From positions 4,825,547 through 4,889,546 of the forward strand of contig NZ_CP123897.1 of the NCBI RefSeq assembly GCF_029910655.1: a DNA stretch of 64,000 nt, read 5' to 3'. Below the pieces are notes generated by a model. That model saw only the letters and a program-made list of their open reading frames with translations. It ran no database searches and had not been told where the DNA came from. Origin of the DNA: Methylomonas sp. UP202 (GTDB lineage Bacteria; Pseudomonadota; Gammaproteobacteria; Methylococcales; Methylomonadaceae). Both the position numbers and the translations under genes were made by a program. Shown here one piece after another: positions 19,003 through 27,002 of this stretch. The stretch's first letter is position 1. Every line of letters begins with the position of its first letter.

Positions 19003-19033
19003 GATTCCGAGCGGCATGTTGCAGCGCGGAATC
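19003..19033. terminator. Inverted repeat between prsR and the fae-like gene (possible terminator)
   Basis: The arms GATTCCG (19003-19009) and CGGAATC (19027-19033) are perfectly complementary and sit in the 60-nt gap between two convergent genes. The following T run is short, so terminator function is only plausible. Confidence 0.35.
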
Positions 19034-19047
19034 ATTCTATAGATCCA

Positions 19048-19599
19048 TTACCACTGCGATTCGCCGGTCTCCGGATCGTACATTTCATGAAACACCTTAT
19101 GCCGGTTAGCTATCAGCTCATCAATACTGGGAGAATTACTCATCGCGCGCTGAATAGCCAATTTCATCGCCTCGTAATTCGTACGGTACAAATCCTTACG
19201 GTCCAGATTGGGGTTGGTTGCGCAAGAGGGATCTATCCAAATCATCGCGACGATACACAGTTCATTGGCTTGTAACCGAGGAATGACACCATCCGCGACG
19301 CTATCGATCACAGCGTCGGCCACTGCCGACTGCACCGGTCCGCCGAACAAATTTACATAAGCGGAAGACTTGATCGTCACTTTAGGCACCATAATCGTCG
19401 CCGGCCGCACTTGCTGGTTTGTCGCCCTGATGGCGAACATCCGGGTATGGCCTTCGGTCTGGCCCATCAAATTGGCGAAAGCGTGACCGGCCGGACCTTT
19501 AACGTCGCCGAGCAGTATTTCCGGCATCGCGTCCGTACCTTGGCCTTCGCTGGAAAATACCGTGGCTTCGCCGGTTCTAAACCAATATGAATCTGACAT
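19048..19599 (-). CDS. Formaldehyde-activating enzyme (Fae) homologue, divergent at the active site
   Basis: A 183-residue Fae-family protein. Fae condenses formaldehyde with tetrahydromethanopterin in methylotrophs. Recognisable stretches are RTGEATVF, GPAGHAFANLM..EGHTRMFAI, VRPATIMVPKVTIKSSAYVNLFGGPVQSAVADAVIDSVADGVIP and TNYEAMKLAIQRAM. At the position where canonical Fae has AHID (catalytic His17), this protein has AMPE with Met25, so the proposed general acid is missing. There is also a small insertion before TNYEA. It has a good ribosome site (AAGGACT). It is 79 nt downstream of a flavodoxin/LRV/ankyrin gene group on the same strand. It may bind a pterin or C1 compound without the classic reaction. 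Confidence 0.88.
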   Translation of the reverse strand: MSDSYWFRTGEATVFSSEGQGTDAMPEILLGDVKGPAGHAFANLMGQTEGHTRMFAIRATNQQVRPATIMVPKVTIKSSAYVNLFGGPVQSAVADAVIDSVADGVIPRLQANELCIVAMIWIDPSCATNPNLDRKDLYRTNYEAMKLAIQRAMSNSPSIDELIANRHKVFHEMYDPETGESQW

Positions 19600-19678
19600 G
19601 GTGAGTCCTTGTTCGTGATTGCGAAAGCGGGCATTCTATGCCGCCGGCAACCGCCCGGCAATAGCCGGCCACGAGGAA

Positions 19679-20143
19679 TCAGGACTCCGAACGCTTGCGT
19701 AACAATTGCAGGCACTGGCGGTTGGCCGCCAAATCCAATGCGCTAAAGTCATCGTCGGTGGTCAGACGCGGGTTCGCGCCTGCGTCGAGCAATTGGGCAA
19801 CCACGGCGTGTTTGCCGGCCGATGCCGCGTATATCAACACACTGGAACCGCTGGGATTTTGATAATCGATGGCGATGCCTGCTTGTAGCAGCAACGCAAT
19901 ACACTCCGCCGATTCAGCAAAACAGGCAGCCCACAATGCGTTATTGCCGTAGGCGTCCAAGACCGCCAAGTTAGCGCCGCTTTCAAGCAAATACGCCAAC
20001 ACATCCGGCCGACCGTGGCGTGCCGCCAAGATCAGCGCCTGCTCTCCCCGCCCGTTAACCGGTGCGACCGGCGGAACAGCAAAGCCGTTTTGCGCCATCC
20101 ATTCAGCGATTTCGGCTGTCGGACTCATGCTCACCCCACTCAT
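19679..20143 (-). CDS. Ankyrin repeat protein
   Basis: A 154-residue protein with at least three ankyrin repeats: GEQALILAARHGRPDVLAYLLESGANLAVLDAYGNNALWAACFAESAECIALLLQAGIAIDYQNPSGSS in sections, and VLIYAASAGKHAVVAQLLDAGANPRL. No signal peptide or membrane segment is seen, so it is probably a cytoplasmic binding protein. Its ATG overlaps the stop of the upstream SUFU-like gene as ATGA. Ankyrin genes of this kind occur near nif accessory genes in some diazotrophs, which fits the flavodoxin and LRV neighbours. The partner is unknown. Confidence 0.85.
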   Translation of the reverse strand: MSGVSMSPTAEIAEWMAQNGFAVPPVAPVNGRGEQALILAARHGRPDVLAYLLESGANLAVLDAYGNNALWAACFAESAECIALLLQAGIAIDYQNPSGSSVLIYAASAGKHAVVAQLLDAGANPRLTTDDDFSALDLAANRQCLQLLRKRSES

Positions 20144-20817
20144 ACCAATGACGGCCGGGACAACAACGACAAATGTCCGACCCCTTGGCGACGTAAGGTC
20201 TCCAACAGCTCCAAGCGTGCCGCCTCGCCCTTGCCGCGCAGATAGCGTAACTCAGCGACCGTCAGCAATGTAATCGCCACCAACGCCACCGGCCCTCCCG
20301 GCAACATGGCCACGGCATCAAGCACAGCCGGTAGCGACAACAGCGCGCCGACGCGACCGCGACCGTCCTTGATATGTTCGATATTGAACTCAATCGACAA
20401 AGGCTCGCCCGCCAACAATTTCTCGCATAGTACCGGGTAGCCGGCCAGGGTATGGCTGACCTCTGCGGTCAACGGAAATAACCAAGTGTCGGCCAACGCA
20501 GTCAGCGGGCGATCCTCGGTGAGTCCGGCATCCGGACTTTCGATAAAGACCTCCAGACCCAAGCCGGTTTCCGGTCGATCGCGTTCGACCCAAGGGTCGG
20601 ACAGACCGTCGGAAATGACACAGGCGTTAGCGCCATGCCGAGCCGCCAACCAAGCGGCGCCGGCCGGCCATTCCGGCCCATCGCTCATCGGCCCCATCAA
20701 AGATGTCAACGACGCAATTTCCGATTCGAACAAGCGACCGATCAAAGCCTGCCGCGCCTCGCTCGCCAGCCGCAAACGGTCGGCATAGGTTAAACCCACG
20801 ACATATTCAGCGTTCAT
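20140..20817 (-). CDS. Hypothetical protein, possible suppressor-of-fused (SUFU)-like domain
   Basis: A 225-residue protein. The stretch CVISDGLSDPWVERDRPETGLGLEVFIES resembles the SUFU domain pattern of a DPW motif followed by Gly-rich GLGLE. The Trp/Leu-rich middle part (LADTWLFPLTAEVSHTLAGYPVLCEKLLAGEPLSIEF) also fits. A hydrophobic stretch, LLSLPAVLDAVAMLPGGPVALVAITLLTV, is present but seems part of a globular fold. It overlaps the LRV gene upstream by 11 nt and the ankyrin gene downstream by 4 nt, so the three are tightly coupled. The SUFU call is tentative and function is unknown. Confidence 0.7.
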   Translation of the reverse strand: MNAEYVVGLTYADRLRLASEARQALIGRLFESEIASLTSLMGPMSDGPEWPAGAAWLAARHGANACVISDGLSDPWVERDRPETGLGLEVFIESPDAGLTEDRPLTALADTWLFPLTAEVSHTLAGYPVLCEKLLAGEPLSIEFNIEHIKDGRGRVGALLSLPAVLDAVAMLPGGPVALVAITLLTVAELRYLRGKGEAARLELLETLRRQGVGHLSLLSRPSLV

Positions 20818-21586
20818 TCGCCACCTGCTCGGCGCACCGCGCCTGCCATCGTTCCCGGGCCATCAGCGCGACTTCCTCGTCGGGGTCTTCCATCATCCGC
20901 TGCAATAATTCGCCATCGGCCCGCAGCACCACCTCGTAACGCACGGTCCAGTCCGTATCGTCGGCCATCATGGCCAAATCGTCGATCTCCATGCGCTGCG
21001 CCACGATGCGACGAATACCCACTTCATGATCTTCAGCCATCAGGCCCAGGCTAACGCTGGGAATGCGCTCGGCGACGGTACGCCTAACCTCGGTATCGGC
21101 ATCGGCCACCAAGCGAAACAAGCGCCCCTCGGGCAGGCGTTTGGCGACATAAGCCCGCACCAGATAATCCGGGTCGTCCGCCATCAACTCCAATTGCACT
21201 TCCGGCAAGCGGTCGGCAACCGTCACTCGCACTTCTCGGTCGCTGTCGTTGCGCAACTCCAATAACCAGTCCAGCGGAACTCGGTAGGCCAAGACCCGTC
21301 GCACCGCTTCGTCGGGATCGGCCAACAGCGGCCGCAACAAATTCGTCGGCAGATAGCGGGCGGCTATCGCCCGCCGCTCCCAAAATGCATCTTGCATATA
21401 CTCGCGGGCCAAAGCAGGATGCAGCTTGAAAAACCGGTCGATTTGCCGACCGCTCTCCGCCATGATGCAAATATCGCCGGGCTTACAAGCCCCCTGCGCC
21501 AGCAAACTGCTCCGATACGCGCAGGCGTTGCAGTCGGCCAACGGCGTCAGGTCAGGTTCCCGAACTTCCGGTGATTGGGCGGCCAT
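20807..21586 (-). CDS. [4Fe-4S]-binding leucine-rich repeat variant (LRV) protein, nif associated
   Basis: A 259-residue protein with an N-terminal cysteine cluster (C19, C22, C34 and C40, in CNACAY and GACKPGDIC) followed by about eight 24-residue LRV helical repeats, such as DPDEAVRRVLAYRVPLDWLLELRNDSDREVRVTVADRLP. This is the architecture of the Azotobacter vinelandii LRV iron-sulfur protein encoded in a nif region. It is cytoplasmic. The gene starts 3 nt after the flavodoxin stop. Its biochemical role in nitrogen fixation is not established; electron transfer or cofactor maturation is inference. Confidence 0.9.
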   Translation of the reverse strand: MAAQSPEVREPDLTPLADCNACAYRSSLLAQGACKPGDICIMAESGRQIDRFFKLHPALAREYMQDAFWERRAIAARYLPTNLLRPLLADPDEAVRRVLAYRVPLDWLLELRNDSDREVRVTVADRLPEVQLELMADDPDYLVRAYVAKRLPEGRLFRLVADADTEVRRTVAERIPSVSLGLMAEDHEVGIRRIVAQRMEIDDLAMMADDTDWTVRYEVVLRADGELLQRMMEDPDEEVALMARERWQARCAEQVANER

Positions 21587-21589
21587 CGC

Positions 21590-22144
21590 TTAAGCCGCCT
21601 CGGCCCTGACGGGCAACAGTTCCGGCGTCACTTGCGATAGCCAAACCCGTATACGCTCGTCGGTCAAATGCGGTTGGGTCCGCTGATCGAGCACCAAGCC
21701 GACAAACTGACCGTCGACGATCGAATCGGAATGCTCGAATTGGTAACCTTCGGTGCTCCAGCGCCCAATCACGTCGGCGCCATAGCCGCAAAACACGCGG
21801 TACAGTTGAATCAGCGAACTGGCAAACCGCGATGCATAGCGCTCCTGATGTCCGAGACCAAACAACGCAATGCGCTTGCCGGTCAGATCGCAATGTTCCA
21901 ACTGCGGTACAAACTCCTGCCAACTGCGCTCCTGGCAACCGACGGCCATGCCCGGCAAATCGCCGATACCGTAACTGGGTGTCCCCAGGATCAGCGCATC
22001 GTATTGCAGCAAATCGTCCAGACTGGCCCGATTGACATTTTTCGGTTTGTCCGCCAACTCTTCACCCAGCAGACTGTAGATCTTCTTTGCCACCAACCGG
22101 GTACTGCCGGTATCGGTGCCGAAAAAAATGCCGATTTTGCCCAT
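21590..22144 (-). CDS. nifF: Flavodoxin (NifF type)
   Basis: A 184-residue long-chain flavodoxin. The FMN phosphate loop is IFFGTDTGSTRLVAKKI near the N-terminus; GTPSYGIGDLPGM and LFGLGHQERYASRF are the two isoalloxazine loops, and the long insertion typical of NifF/FldA is present (EGYQFEHSDSIVDGQFVGLVLDQ). NifF passes electrons to nitrogenase Fe protein. I use the symbol because of the adjacent LRV gene, but a housekeeping long-chain flavodoxin cannot be excluded because no nifHDK is in the window. It is the first gene of the minus-strand group; I saw no clear sigma-54 site upstream. Confidence 0.85.
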   Translation of the reverse strand: MGKIGIFFGTDTGSTRLVAKKIYSLLGEELADKPKNVNRASLDDLLQYDALILGTPSYGIGDLPGMAVGCQERSWQEFVPQLEHCDLTGKRIALFGLGHQERYASRFASSLIQLYRVFCGYGADVIGRWSTEGYQFEHSDSIVDGQFVGLVLDQRTQPHLTDERIRVWLSQVTPELLPVRAEAA

Positions 22145-22481
22145 AAATCACCTGTAGACGAGTTTGCAAGGAATGGCTTTAAGCCTTTTCGCAATTCTCA
22201 GCAAATTTCGATCCAAAACAGAACCCTTGCTCGCCAACATTTTTTACCAGTAGATTCAACAACATAAAACACCCAGACCACCCCGGCGGTTGAGCTCTTT
22301 GAAGGTATGGCTACAATTGCCCGGAAACTGGCGATATTGCCACACAGCCGAACAGCCCGCCGGTTAGCGACTCATATCGTCCGCCCGCGAACACAAGAAG
22401 TCAGAACCGCTATCGCTCGCCAATCCAGACTGGGCCTCCGAACCAACAACACCGTTTTCAAGACCAAAAGGAGATTGATCC
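22145..22481. other. Divergent intergenic region between the flavodoxin and zinc-ribbon nuclease-like genes
   Basis: A 337-nt region with no convincing gene. A short plus-strand frame from 22307 is Arg-rich and overlaps the real downstream gene in another frame, so I regard it as spurious. The right end holds AAAGGAG, the ribosome site for the gene at 22482. I looked for GG-N10-GC and TGT-N10-ACA elements before the flavodoxin gene and found none that are convincing. Confidence 0.5.
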
Positions 22482-23471
22482 ATGGCAATTTTGCGTTGCA
22501 GCGCTTGCGCCTATCTGCGAGAGGTACCTTCCGAGCATGCCGGGAAGACCGTCAAATGCCCTGTGTGCGAAAAACCGGCCGCGATTCATGACACAGTCGG
22601 CTTCGTGACCGGTTTGATCGACAAGTACAGTGCGCTTTTAAGCAAATACCGGACTCTGGAAATGTCGCAATCCACCCCGCCGCCCAAGGGCCAACCGCCG
22701 CAAAAAATCGAGGATCTGGATTTGCACAATACGGCGGTGATGAGCCAAAGCACCCAATATCAACCGATCGTCCGTTGGTTCGAGCGTAAAGGCGTGCAAG
22801 TCGAAGTCAATCACGACGCGCTCGATACCCAAGGTTTTTTCGATGAAGTTGCGGTGGAGCTTGGAGATCAGCTGGCGACGCTGGGGGAACTGCTCGACAA
22901 AATCCGCAAGGCGCAGCGCAATGACTACGGTTCGGTGACGATGAATTTAAGCAACCACAGTCAAAACCAAATCAAAATCATCACCGGCTTTTGCAAATCG
23001 CTTTACGATTTTTCGTTCGTCACCAAGTATTTTTACAACAAAAACGAAAAGCGCGTTCATCTGACCTTGCAAACCGCGCCGGCCATCGTCAATTTTTTCA
23101 CCGGCGAATGGCTGGAATGGTATGTGTTCATGAAATTGCTGAAACATTGCTACGACAGCAACGGCCTGTTTTCCTGTCTGCGCAATTTTACGATCCGCTT
23201 CGCCAACGAGGACCAATACGAAATCGACGTGTTTTTCCTGATTAATAGTCGCATTCCCGTGTTCATCGAATGCAAATCCGGTGAATTCAGACCCTTTATC
23301 GACAAGTACAGCAAAATGCGCCGCCGGCTCGATATCGACAAAAACCATTTTTTACTGCTGGCCTTAGGCACCAGCGACGAACAAGTCGCCGGATTGACCA
23401 AAATGTACGACATTACCTTCGTCAACGAAACCAACTTTATCAAACACATCATTGGTTTGATGGCGCCATAG
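22482..23471 (+). CDS. Zinc-ribbon protein with C-terminal PD-(D/E)xK nuclease-like domain (DUF1887/Card1-like)
   Basis: A 329-residue protein not assigned to a named family. Residues 1-30 form a zinc ribbon (C6-x2-C9 and C26-x2-C29). The middle, residues 85-200, is helical. The C-terminal third has the order GEWLEWYVFMKL (Glu212), QYEIDVFFLINSRIPVFIECKSGEF (Asp249, then Glu263-x-Lys265). That order is the PD-(D/E)xK active site as found in the nuclease domain of Card1/Can2 (DUF1887) proteins. No CARF domain and no CRISPR array are visible. It has a strong ribosome site. It is convergent with the SCO-MauG gene, with stops 2 nt apart. A DNA or RNA cleavage role is inferred. Confidence 0.8.
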   Translation: MAILRCSACAYLREVPSEHAGKTVKCPVCEKPAAIHDTVGFVTGLIDKYSALLSKYRTLEMSQSTPPPKGQPPQKIEDLDLHNTAVMSQSTQYQPIVRWFERKGVQVEVNHDALDTQGFFDEVAVELGDQLATLGELLDKIRKAQRNDYGSVTMNLSNHSQNQIKIITGFCKSLYDFSFVTKYFYNKNEKRVHLTLQTAPAIVNFFTGEWLEWYVFMKLLKHCYDSNGLFSCLRNFTIRFANEDQYEIDVFFLINSRIPVFIECKSGEFRPFIDKYSKMRRRLDIDKNHFLLLALGTSDEQVAGLTKMYDITFVNETNFIKHIIGLMAP

Positions 23472-23473
23472 CT

Positions 23474-25363
23474 TCAACGAGCCAGAGCATCGCCGACCGG
23501 CGCTGCAAACGCATCGGACACCAATCGACCGACATTGGCGCCGGTCAGCGCCTTTAAAAACGCCACCAATTCGTTCACTTCGCCGTCAGTTAAGGCCAAC
23601 GGCCGCATCGCGGGCGCCAGATTGTCGTTGGCAACGCCGCCCCGATTGTAAAAACGTACGACCTCTTCCAAGGTCGCCAGCGAACCGTCGTGCATGTAAG
23701 GCGCGCTCAACGCCACATTGCGTAGCGACGGAGTTTTATAAGCCCAGCGGTCGGCCGGATTCTGGCTGATTTCGTAATAGCCTAGATCGTTAGGTTTTTC
23801 GCGACGCACGCCCGACAAATGCCGGCTATCGACATCGACGAACACTCCCGGCGCCACTTGCACGTGTTGCGTGTCCGGCGCCTTTTGCATGGACTCCGTA
23901 TAGCCGATGCCGGTGTTATGGCGTTTTTGATCGGTGAACAGCGCCGACTTTTCTCCCACGCTATGACAGTTGCTACAGCCCGCCTTGCCGGTAAACAACG
24001 CGAAACCACGCTTGGCGGATTCGTCGAGCGCATCCGAGCGCTTACCGAAATACCAGCGATCGAACGGCGAATCGGCCGAATTCAAGGTGCGTTGATAACT
24101 CGCCAACGCCTGACCTATCGTCTCCATCGTCGGCGCTTTGCCGAAAGCGGCTTCGAACAGGCCACTGTAGTCGGCGGCGGTTTTGATTTTGTCGATTACA
24201 TAGCCGATGGACGGATTGGCCATCTCGTTATGCGCCAACAATGGCCCCCAGGCTTGTTGTTCCAGCGTATTTTCGCGGCCGTCGTGGAACAACAATTGGG
24301 CATAGCCAACGTTATACAGCGAGGGCGCATTGCGGCGCACGCTCCGCCCCTCGACGCCGACCGCCGTCGCCATCTCGTTATTGGCGAAACCCTGTTCCGG
24401 GATGTGGCAAATCGCGCAAGAAAAGGTATCGTTCAGCGACAGCCGACGGTCGAAAAACAACTTGCGGCCCAGCGCGATTTTGGCTGGCGTAAGCGGGTTG
24501 TCTTTTGGCACGGGCAACTTCGGCAAACCCAGCGGCGGCTTTAGGGCAAAGGCCAGTAAATCGGCGGACTTTCCGCGCCGCTGTTCGAGCGCTAGCGAAT
24601 CGGTCTGGTAATTGGCTTGCCGGTAGCCCTGCTTATCGTCGCCGGCCCGGTACAAACGTTCGTCATCAACCGTTTGCGCCGCTCTCGTCGGTTTGGCAAG
24701 CGTCAATAGCGTTTTGACGTCGTTGAGCACGGTATCGGCGTGCAGGGAATCGACGTTATAAATGTTGCGTACCTTCTTGTCCTTATCGATCAGATACACC
24801 CGCAACAGATGTGAATACGTGCCGCTAAAGCGGCCTTGCTCGTCGAGGATTTTTTGCACGCTCTGCTGGTAGCCGTCCAAAATCGGCTGTAAGGCCGCTT
24901 CGTCGCGCGTGGTCAAAAACCGCCAATCGAATTGACCGGCGTTAAAGCCGGCGCCGTAGTGGCGCATCATGTCCGGCGTATCTTGAGTCGGATTAAAGCT
25001 CAGGGTTATCAATCTGAGTTTGTCGGCCAATTCCGGTTGTTTCTGTAACTGGCGACCGATCTTCTGCAGCACTTGGGTGGCCAGCGGGCAGCCGTTGCTA
25101 TCGCTACAAGCCGCATAAATAAAGCTGAGCAAGACCAGCTTATCGCCCATCAGATCGTGAAGACGCTTGGGCCGATTATCGCTGGTCAACACCTCGCCGT
25201 CGGCCGCTGCCTGTATGACCGGCAATTGGTAAGAGCCGGGGGCCGCGAGTTGAAAAACGAGACCGGCATGACCGGGAGCGAGCGTTTGCCGATCCAACGG
25301 ATCGGCAAAGCCTGGTGCGGTCGCGAGAACGGCGACCAAGCCCAATAGAAAGCTGAATTTCAT
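23474..25363 (-). CDS. SCO1/SenC - dihaem cytochrome c peroxidase (MauG-like) fusion, methanethiol oxidase maturation
   Basis: A 629-residue exported protein with a signal peptide of about 20 residues. Residues 45-225 form a SCO/thioredoxin-like copper chaperone domain with Cys86 and Cys92 (CSDSNGC, spacing C-x5-C rather than the usual C-x3-C) and His185. Residues 285-615 are a dihaem peroxidase/MauG domain with haem motifs CAICH (316-320) and CSNCH (463-467). It is 139 nt downstream of the SBP56 gene on the same strand. SCO and MauG genes are known neighbours of methanethiol oxidase genes, where they are thought to supply copper and modify the enzyme. Here both functions are on one chain. 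Confidence 0.92.
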   Translation of the reverse strand: MKFSFLLGLVAVLATAPGFADPLDRQTLAPGHAGLVFQLAAPGSYQLPVIQAAADGEVLTSDNRPKRLHDLMGDKLVLLSFIYAACSDSNGCPLATQVLQKIGRQLQKQPELADKLRLITLSFNPTQDTPDMMRHYGAGFNAGQFDWRFLTTRDEAALQPILDGYQQSVQKILDEQGRFSGTYSHLLRVYLIDKDKKVRNIYNVDSLHADTVLNDVKTLLTLAKPTRAAQTVDDERLYRAGDDKQGYRQANYQTDSLALEQRRGKSADLLAFALKPPLGLPKLPVPKDNPLTPAKIALGRKLFFDRRLSLNDTFSCAICHIPEQGFANNEMATAVGVEGRSVRRNAPSLYNVGYAQLLFHDGRENTLEQQAWGPLLAHNEMANPSIGYVIDKIKTAADYSGLFEAAFGKAPTMETIGQALASYQRTLNSADSPFDRWYFGKRSDALDESAKRGFALFTGKAGCSNCHSVGEKSALFTDQKRHNTGIGYTESMQKAPDTQHVQVAPGVFVDVDSRHLSGVRREKPNDLGYYEISQNPADRWAYKTPSLRNVALSAPYMHDGSLATLEEVVRFYNRGGVANDNLAPAMRPLALTDGEVNELVAFLKALTGANVGRLVSDAFAAPVGDALAR

Positions 25364-25502
25364 CGCGGTGGATTCCGTTGGCGAAATTGAACGATCCTTT
25401 CGCCACGACCAGCGAATCCCGGCGGTCCGCGCCTAAGCAACGGAACCGGCAGTTACGCTGGCGTAGCGACGACCTTTTTGGTGTTTTAAACGCCCGCGCT
25501 AG

Positions 25503-26816
25503 CTACTTCGGAGCCTTGCCGTACAAAGCATACGCCCCAAACCGCATTTGATGCGCCCTACCCAGCTTCTCTTTATTGAAATCAATCGAGAACTGCTCGG
25601 TCAACTTGCTACCATCCCAACTATAGGCTTTGAAAAATTGTTCGTTGTCCGCGCCTTTCTTATCCCAGTTCGCCAGCAGCGACGAGGTGTAATACAGGCG
25701 TTTGCCGTCCCAACTCGACGACACCATATTCACCTGGGCGCCGATTTTTTGCTCGAACACTTGTTTTGGGTGGAATGGATCGCTGATGTCGAAGCGGCGA
25801 GTCATGCCGTCCATGAAGGTGTTGACCCACAGGGTTTTATCGTCGCTGGAGATGGAGATGTCCACCGGCAACGGGATTTTCGCCGGCTCGCCGATGTCCG
25901 CGACGTCCTTGGCTTGCCATTCGCCTTTGTCGTCCTGATGAATCAGCCAGATTTTCGAGGTCAGCGCGGTGCTGGTGAAGCAGTAGTTATGCGCTTCGTC
26001 CCAGGCACAGCGGATTTCCAACGGCGCGCCGGGTACGTCGAAGACTTTTTTCGGCTGGCGGCTGTGTAAATCCCACTGCACCACGGTATTGCCGAAGCGC
26101 TTCATCGCTTCCGGGTCGGCCAGCATTTTGCCGAAGTCCATCATGTAGTTGGACCAGCCGGTGAACGACGAAGTCAGCATCAGGTTACGACGTGGCAATA
26201 CCCGTACGTCGTAGTTATAACCGTCGGCGTATTTGCCGGATTTGATCGCACCTTCCAGATTGCTGTCGGTCGGCAGCCAGTAGGTAGCGATGTAGTCGCC
26301 AGTATTTGTGTATTCGACCAGCGCGGTACGGCCGCCATGATCTTTGTTATTGGACAGGCCGGTGATGATCATCCGGCCCGGCAAGGCATACAAGCTGTGC
26401 GGACCGACCACGCCGCCGCTCTTGGCGACGAAATCGGTGATGGTTTTGCTGAGCTTGGGTTTGGCGGGATCGGTAGAGACGTCGAAGATGAAAATCTTGT
26501 TGGTATCCAGGCCCCCGGCCCACAGAAATTTACGGTCGTCGGTAAAGTCGGAATGGTGGGCTTCGTTGCGGCCGCCGACAGACAAGCTGGCAACCACCTT
26601 GCCGTATTGCTTGGATTTTGGGTTGACGTCGACGGTGACCAGTTTGTCTTGTTCGTCGCCAACGCCTTCCGCGCCCAAAGTCCAAATGTACACAAAATCT
26701 TCCTGGCCGGTAATTTTCGCCATGTACGGCGAGGCGCAGGTTTCGTCCGCGCTGGCCGACAGGCTGGCGGTGCCGAGCAATAGCGCGGCGGTAAAGGTGC
26801 TGAGTTTAAAAGTCAT
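25503..26816 (-). CDS. mtoX: Methanethiol oxidase, selenium-binding protein 56 family
   Basis: A 437-residue SBP56-family protein with a signal peptide (AALLLGTASLSASADE), so it is periplasmic. Family stretches include DFVYIWTLGAEGVGDEQDKLVTVDVNP, VGGRNEAHHSDFTDDRKFLWAGGLDTNKIFIFD, VVGPHSLYALPGRMIITGLSN and ISSDDKTLWVNTFMDGMTRRFDISDP. Bacterial members oxidise methanethiol to formaldehyde, hydrogen sulfide and hydrogen peroxide and need copper. The fused SCO-MauG gene just downstream supports this role. In a methylotroph it links methylated sulfur compounds to C1 metabolism. The region upstream holds two inverted repeats, not a clear promoter. Confidence 0.93.
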   Translation of the reverse strand: MTFKLSTFTAALLLGTASLSASADETCASPYMAKITGQEDFVYIWTLGAEGVGDEQDKLVTVDVNPKSKQYGKVVASLSVGGRNEAHHSDFTDDRKFLWAGGLDTNKIFIFDVSTDPAKPKLSKTITDFVAKSGGVVGPHSLYALPGRMIITGLSNNKDHGGRTALVEYTNTGDYIATYWLPTDSNLEGAIKSGKYADGYNYDVRVLPRRNLMLTSSFTGWSNYMMDFGKMLADPEAMKRFGNTVVQWDLHSRQPKKVFDVPGAPLEIRCAWDEAHNYCFTSTALTSKIWLIHQDDKGEWQAKDVADIGEPAKIPLPVDISISSDDKTLWVNTFMDGMTRRFDISDPFHPKQVFEQKIGAQVNMVSSSWDGKRLYYTSSLLANWDKKGADNEQFFKAYSWDGSKLTEQFSIDFNKEKLGRAHQMRFGAYALYGKAPK

Positions 26817-26892
26817 GAGTGTTATCCCCGTAAATTATCGTTTTAATGGTGTCCTATCTTCCGCGCTCGAACGCTCCACCCTGGCACGCGCA

Positions 26893-26996
26893 AACGCTGA
26901 TGAACCGCTCCAGCGGTTCAGCGTTGTAGGGTGAGCACTGCGTAGCTTTTGCCCGGCAATCGCGACCTCCGACGAGGTACGCGGCGCTCACCCTAC
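26893..26996. repeat. Paired inverted repeats (REP-like element) between the DUF4242 and mtoX genes
   Basis: The outer perfect arms are GTAGGGTGAGC (26926-26936) and GCTCACCCTAC (26986-26996). Beside them, AACGCTGA (26893 on) pairs with CAGCGTT ending at 26925 through ACCGCT/AGCGGT, with a 3-nt bulge. Such intergenic hairpins ending in GTAGGGTG/CACCCTAC look like REP-type repeats. They could terminate the DUF4242 transcript or allow limited read-through into mtoX. Confidence 0.55.
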
Positions 26997-27002
26997 CCAA
27001 GC

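Noticed and set aside
22307-22591. 94-codon plus-strand frame upstream of the zinc-ribbon gene
   Set aside because: Arg-rich with no recognisable family, and it overlaps the true gene, which has a strong ribosome site.
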